A DNA stretch of 64,000 nt, taken from an uncultured Flammeovirgaceae bacterium. Its GTDB lineage: Bacteria > Bacteroidota > Bacteroidia > Cytophagales > Cyclobacteriaceae. The translations under genes and the position numbers were made by a program. Location: NCBI GenBank assembly GCA_913045135.1, contig CAJWQD010000002.1:19864-83863 (forward strand), read 5' to 3'. Below, piece after piece: positions 61,236-64,000 of this stretch (position 1 is its first letter; every line of letters starts with the position of its first letter). Below the pieces are notes generated by a model. It made no database searches. It saw nothing but the letters and a program-made list of their open reading frames with translations, and had not been told where the DNA came from.

Positions 61236-61547
61236 TTTTTTTAATTTTCACAATTTGAATTGTAGTAAGCAAATTAGTGCAAAGCTCTTACTAGGAAGTA
61301 AAGAACTTTTTAATTCTTGGTAAAATATTTTAACTAAAATAAATGATTAATTTATTTTCAAAATGTTAAGTAGTTTGCGATGGTTGGGTAGATTAAAATT
61401 GATTACTACTAGCTGATCTGTGGTAATTTTTCAATTTTATATAATAATCTTTTTACTTTAATTAAAATAATATATTCTGCAAGTTGTTTTTTTATGATTT
61501 GTGTCATGTAATTAATTAATGTGGAATAAAATTTAATTTTAGTAAGA
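61236..61547. other. Intergenic region, no gene seen
   Basis: About 310 very AT-rich bases between the DsrE-like gene and the asparaginase-type gene. No hairpin, RNA gene or reading frame stands out. Confidence 0.5.
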
Positions 61548-62519
61548 ATGAACAGACGCGATTTTATTAAAAGAAGCACTTTTTTTAGTTCTGCTTATGT
61601 AATACCCAAGTCAGGTAATCTTGGTGATTTTGAAACTTCCAATTCTGATCCTGTAGTAATTTCTACTTGGGACCACGGTTTAAAAGCCAATAAAGCAGCT
61701 TGGGAAATCCTAGCTGCTGGAGGTGATTCAATAGATGCTGTTGAGCAAGGTGTGAGAGTAGTTGAATCAGATCCTAATATAAGGACTGTTGGAATGGGGG
61801 GTTATCCGGATAGAGATGGTACAGTTACGCTTGATGCTTGTATCATGAATTATGAAAGTAACTGCGGCTCAGTAGCATTTTTGACAGATATTGTTAATCC
61901 AATTTCGGTAGCAAGGAAAGTGATGGAGGAAACACCTCACGTAATGTTGGTAGGTCAGGGAGCAAAAAAATTTGCTCTAAAGAAAGGGTTTAAAGAGACA
62001 AATTTACTCACTGATTTATCTAGAGAAGAATGGAATTCTTGGAAAGACTCTTCGAAATATGAATCAATTATTAATATTGAAAATCACGATACAATTGGTT
62101 CACTGGCTTTGTCAGGAGAAGGACGTTTGGCAGGCGCTTGCACCACAAGTGGGAGTGCTTACAAAATGCATGGTCGAGTAGGAGATTCACCAATAATAGG
62201 TGCTGGGTTGTTTTTGGATAATAATGTCGGAGCAGCAGCAGCTACTGGCTTGGGAGAAGTGGTGTTAAAATCTTCAGGAAGTGCAATGGTTGTAGAGGCT
62301 ATGCGAAATGGGGCTACTCCCCAAGATGCTTGTGAAAATGTTATTTTGAGAATTTTAAAAATGAACAAAACAGTAGAAAATCTTCAGGTTGGATTTATTG
62401 CTTTAGATAAACGAGGTAACATAGGTGCTTTTAGTATAAAAAAAGGATTCAATTATGCCCTAAGCAACCAAAAAGAAGGCCACTTACTATTGCCTGCTAA
62501 ATATTCAGAGAAATGTTAA
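61548..62519 (+). CDS. N4-(beta-N-acetylglucosaminyl)-L-asparaginase family protein (exported)
   Basis: A 323-residue Ntn-hydrolase of the asparaginase-2 / glycosylasparaginase family, which cleaves itself to free a catalytic Thr. The Tat-type start is NRRDFIKRSTFF. Family blocks are ISTWDHGLKANKAAWEILAAGG, DAVEQGVRVVESDPN, GMGGYPDRDGTVTLDACIM and NHDTIGSLALS, where Thr182 would be the nucleophile, followed by GACTTSGSAYKMHGRVGDSP. The Asp before the Thr and the order fit autoprocessing. It would cut the GlcNAc-Asn bond of glycopeptides outside the cytoplasm; an isoaspartyl or plain asparaginase role is less likely. Confidence 0.92.
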   Translation: MNRRDFIKRSTFFSSAYVIPKSGNLGDFETSNSDPVVISTWDHGLKANKAAWEILAAGGDSIDAVEQGVRVVESDPNIRTVGMGGYPDRDGTVTLDACIMNYESNCGSVAFLTDIVNPISVARKVMEETPHVMLVGQGAKKFALKKGFKETNLLTDLSREEWNSWKDSSKYESIINIENHDTIGSLALSGEGRLAGACTTSGSAYKMHGRVGDSPIIGAGLFLDNNVGAAAATGLGEVVLKSSGSAMVVEAMRNGATPQDACENVILRILKMNKTVENLQVGFIALDKRGNIGAFSIKKGFNYALSNQKEGHLLLPAKYSEKC

Positions 62520-63092
62520 TTTTTTAATCCTCTTCTGCCGACATTTTTAAGGGTTTTGGCATTTAAATTGGAATTGATAATGATGCCATTTTAATTGACT
62601 AAAAAATATGTGGGTATGGATGGTATCTGGAAGGCCCTCACTAAGATATGATCCATGCACCATATATTGACCTAAGGGATATTAAATTTTTTAATAGTTA
62701 TGCGCCATTTTTCTTCTTCTAGGTCATTACTTATTCAAGTAATATTTAGCTCTGAGCGATTATAATGACCATATAGAGAAATTATGGTATGGTCACGATT
62801 TCTAACAGGGGCTGTACCAGCTAGTCCAAAAATTTACAATGGTGGCATTAATTTTGCTGATTTTTAGCTTTGCCCTTGATCCATTATCACTAATATGATC
62901 AAAATTGGTTACTTCTAAATTCTTTTGGAGTTTAGTGTGCGTTGGAGGCTTAACAGTTAACCAGATGCTATGAGCTATAATAGCTTGATACATTTCAGTT
63001 TTTGTTATAAAATGGTTTCACCACTCTAAAGATCTAAAAAGACATTATATCGCGGTTTTTAGTTTCATTATCGATAATTTTATGAAAAGTTA
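62520..63092. other. Intergenic region of 573 bases, possible relic sequence
   Basis: Between convergent genes. A minus-strand frame at 62802-62993 ends in INATIVNFWTSWYSPC, which recalls a thioredoxin active site with the first Cys lost and a stop directly after it. This could be a gene relic or chance. No other feature was found. Confidence 0.4.
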
Positions 63093-64000
63093 TTAACCCA
63101 ATTTGATATCCTGTTGAATAAAGGGTTGTTTGTATAATCTTTTGCCACTAGCCTTGTAAATGGCATTAGCCAATGCTCCGGAAATTGGAGGGAGTGTAGG
63201 TTCTCCAAGTCCGGTTGGATCAATCCCATTATCGACAAAAAAGACCTCTATTTCCGAAGGTGATTGATGATGTCTTATCATGCTATATGTATCAAAGTTT
63301 TTTTGTATTGGGCTACCTTTATCAAAAGTCAAATTACTGTACATGGCATGCCCAATTCCGTCGATAATACCTCCCTCAGCCTGATTGATAGCACCTTCAG
63401 GGTTGATAACAATACCACAATCGATCGCACACCAAACTTTTTTGATTTTTTGTTTACCGTTTACTTTTTCCATATCAAGGACTTGAGCAACATAAGTATT
63501 GTGACAGTAATAAGCAGAAACACCCCTATAAATGCCGTCTTTTTGTACTTTCCAATTTGATTTATCTCTTACAAGCTTTAATACTCCTGCGTATCTTTTA
63601 GGATCGTAATCATTATCGGTTCCGATTGGATTTTTCATAGCGCGATCAAATAATTCTAATCTAAAATCAATAGGATCCTTGCCTGCAGCTTCTGCAACTT
63701 CATCCAAAAAAGATTGTTCTGCTCCTGCAATAAAGTTGGATCTTGGAGCTCGCCAAGCGCCCGTTGAAATATTTGAATCAACATTTGCGTTTTCAGCTGA
63801 ATAATTTGCCACTGCACCAGCAGGAAAACGGTTTTCAAAGACAGGACTTCCATGAATTCCTACACCTTTTAAAGTAAGACCGATTAAATTATTATTCTCA
63901 TCCAAACCTGCTTTATATTTAACCTTGTATGCAGGTCTGTAAACTCCCTGGGTCATGTCATCTTCCCTTGTATAGATAAGTTTTATGGGATGGCCAATTT
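63093..64000 (-). CDS. IorB-like molybdopterin-binding oxidoreductase subunit (C-terminal part)
   Basis: The last 302 residues of a xanthine dehydrogenase-family molybdopterin subunit; the frame is open to the window edge, so the 5' end lies outside. The segment YTREDDMTQGVYRPAY at the start of the visible part, STGAWRAPRSNFIAGAEQSF, VWCAIDCGIVINPEGAINQ and GIGHAMYSNLTF are typical of the isoquinoline 1-oxidoreductase beta subunit group. GLGEPTLPPISGALANAIYK near the C-terminus has the catalytic Glu. These enzymes are exported and oxidise N-heterocycles or aldehydes; the substrate is unknown. An alpha subunit with 2Fe-2S clusters is expected upstream. Confidence 0.92.
   Translation of the reverse strand, partial: IGHPIKLIYTREDDMTQGVYRPAYKVKYKAGLDENNNLIGLTLKGVGIHGSPVFENRFPAGAVANYSAENANVDSNISTGAWRAPRSNFIAGAEQSFLDEVAEAAGKDPIDFRLELFDRAMKNPIGTDNDYDPKRYAGVLKLVRDKSNWKVQKDGIYRGVSAYYCHNTYVAQVLDMEKVNGKQKIKKVWCAIDCGIVINPEGAINQAEGGIIDGIGHAMYSNLTFDKGSPIQKNFDTYSMIRHHQSPSEIEVFFVDNGIDPTGLGEPTLPPISGALANAIYKASGKRLYKQPFIQQDIKLG

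Overview
This window is a 64 kb piece of an AT-rich chromosome from a member of the Bacteroidota. The evidence is a GldC gliding protein, the bacillithiol deacetylase BshB1, a DUF3098 protein, a FAS1 lipoprotein, a TonB-dependent receptor with carboxypeptidase-like N-terminal domains, YqgE, and several promoters of the Bacteroidota type (TAnnTTTG, best case TTTG-N20-TAAATTTG before rpsO). NhaB, a BCCT transporter with a choline dehydrogenase, and a membrane pyrophosphatase suit a marine or saline life. I cannot place it below phylum with confidence.

Layout. 1-10400: end of a K+-dependent-type membrane pyrophosphatase, an ECF sigma factor with a likely partner membrane protein, then a tight + strand housekeeping run ftsX-DUF3098-uppP-truB-ribF-gldC, then a large TonB-dependent receptor. 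10440-15200: a K+ channel with a zinc ribbon tail, a perfect 18-bp inverted repeat acting as a shared terminator, a FAS1 lipoprotein with a duplicated 209-residue unit, and an 1.1 kb non-coding stretch. 15246-32105: one uninterrupted + strand cluster ilvE-ilvD-ilvB-ilvN-ilvC-leuA-leuC-leuD-cimA-leuB-thrA-thrB-thrC. It makes valine, leucine, threonine and, through a Leptospira-type citramalate synthase, isoleucine from pyruvate without threonine deaminase. A Leu/Ile/Val-rich 34-codon ORF and a 10-bp hairpin just before ilvE may form a leader control element.

32125-44164: mainly minus-strand genes: a rhodanese, a choline dehydrogenase facing a BCCT transporter (convergent, overlapping), a CstB-like MBL-rhodanese fusion with a SulP transporter, a lipoprotein, a lone ABC ATPase, NhaB and a thiolase. 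44446-59160: ABC-F protein, tRNA-Met, START-like protein, LptF/G permease, rpsO-pnp, trxB-bshB1, a glycosyltransferase overlapping pdxH, miaE, yqgE, a DUF349 protein and tRNA-Thr. 59421-64000: a di-haem cytochrome of the TsdA/SoxA kind followed by an exported DsrE-like protein with a Tat-type signal, a Tat-type glycosylasparaginase, and the 3' end of an IorB-like molybdopterin oxidoreductase.

The most interesting items are the citramalate branch inside the complete BCAA/Thr cluster with its possible leader, the cytochrome plus exported DsrE-like pair (a possible periplasmic sulfur-handling module), the MBL-pseudorhodanese-rhodanese plus SulP pair, and the BCCT gene whose conserved N-terminus has no standard start codon.
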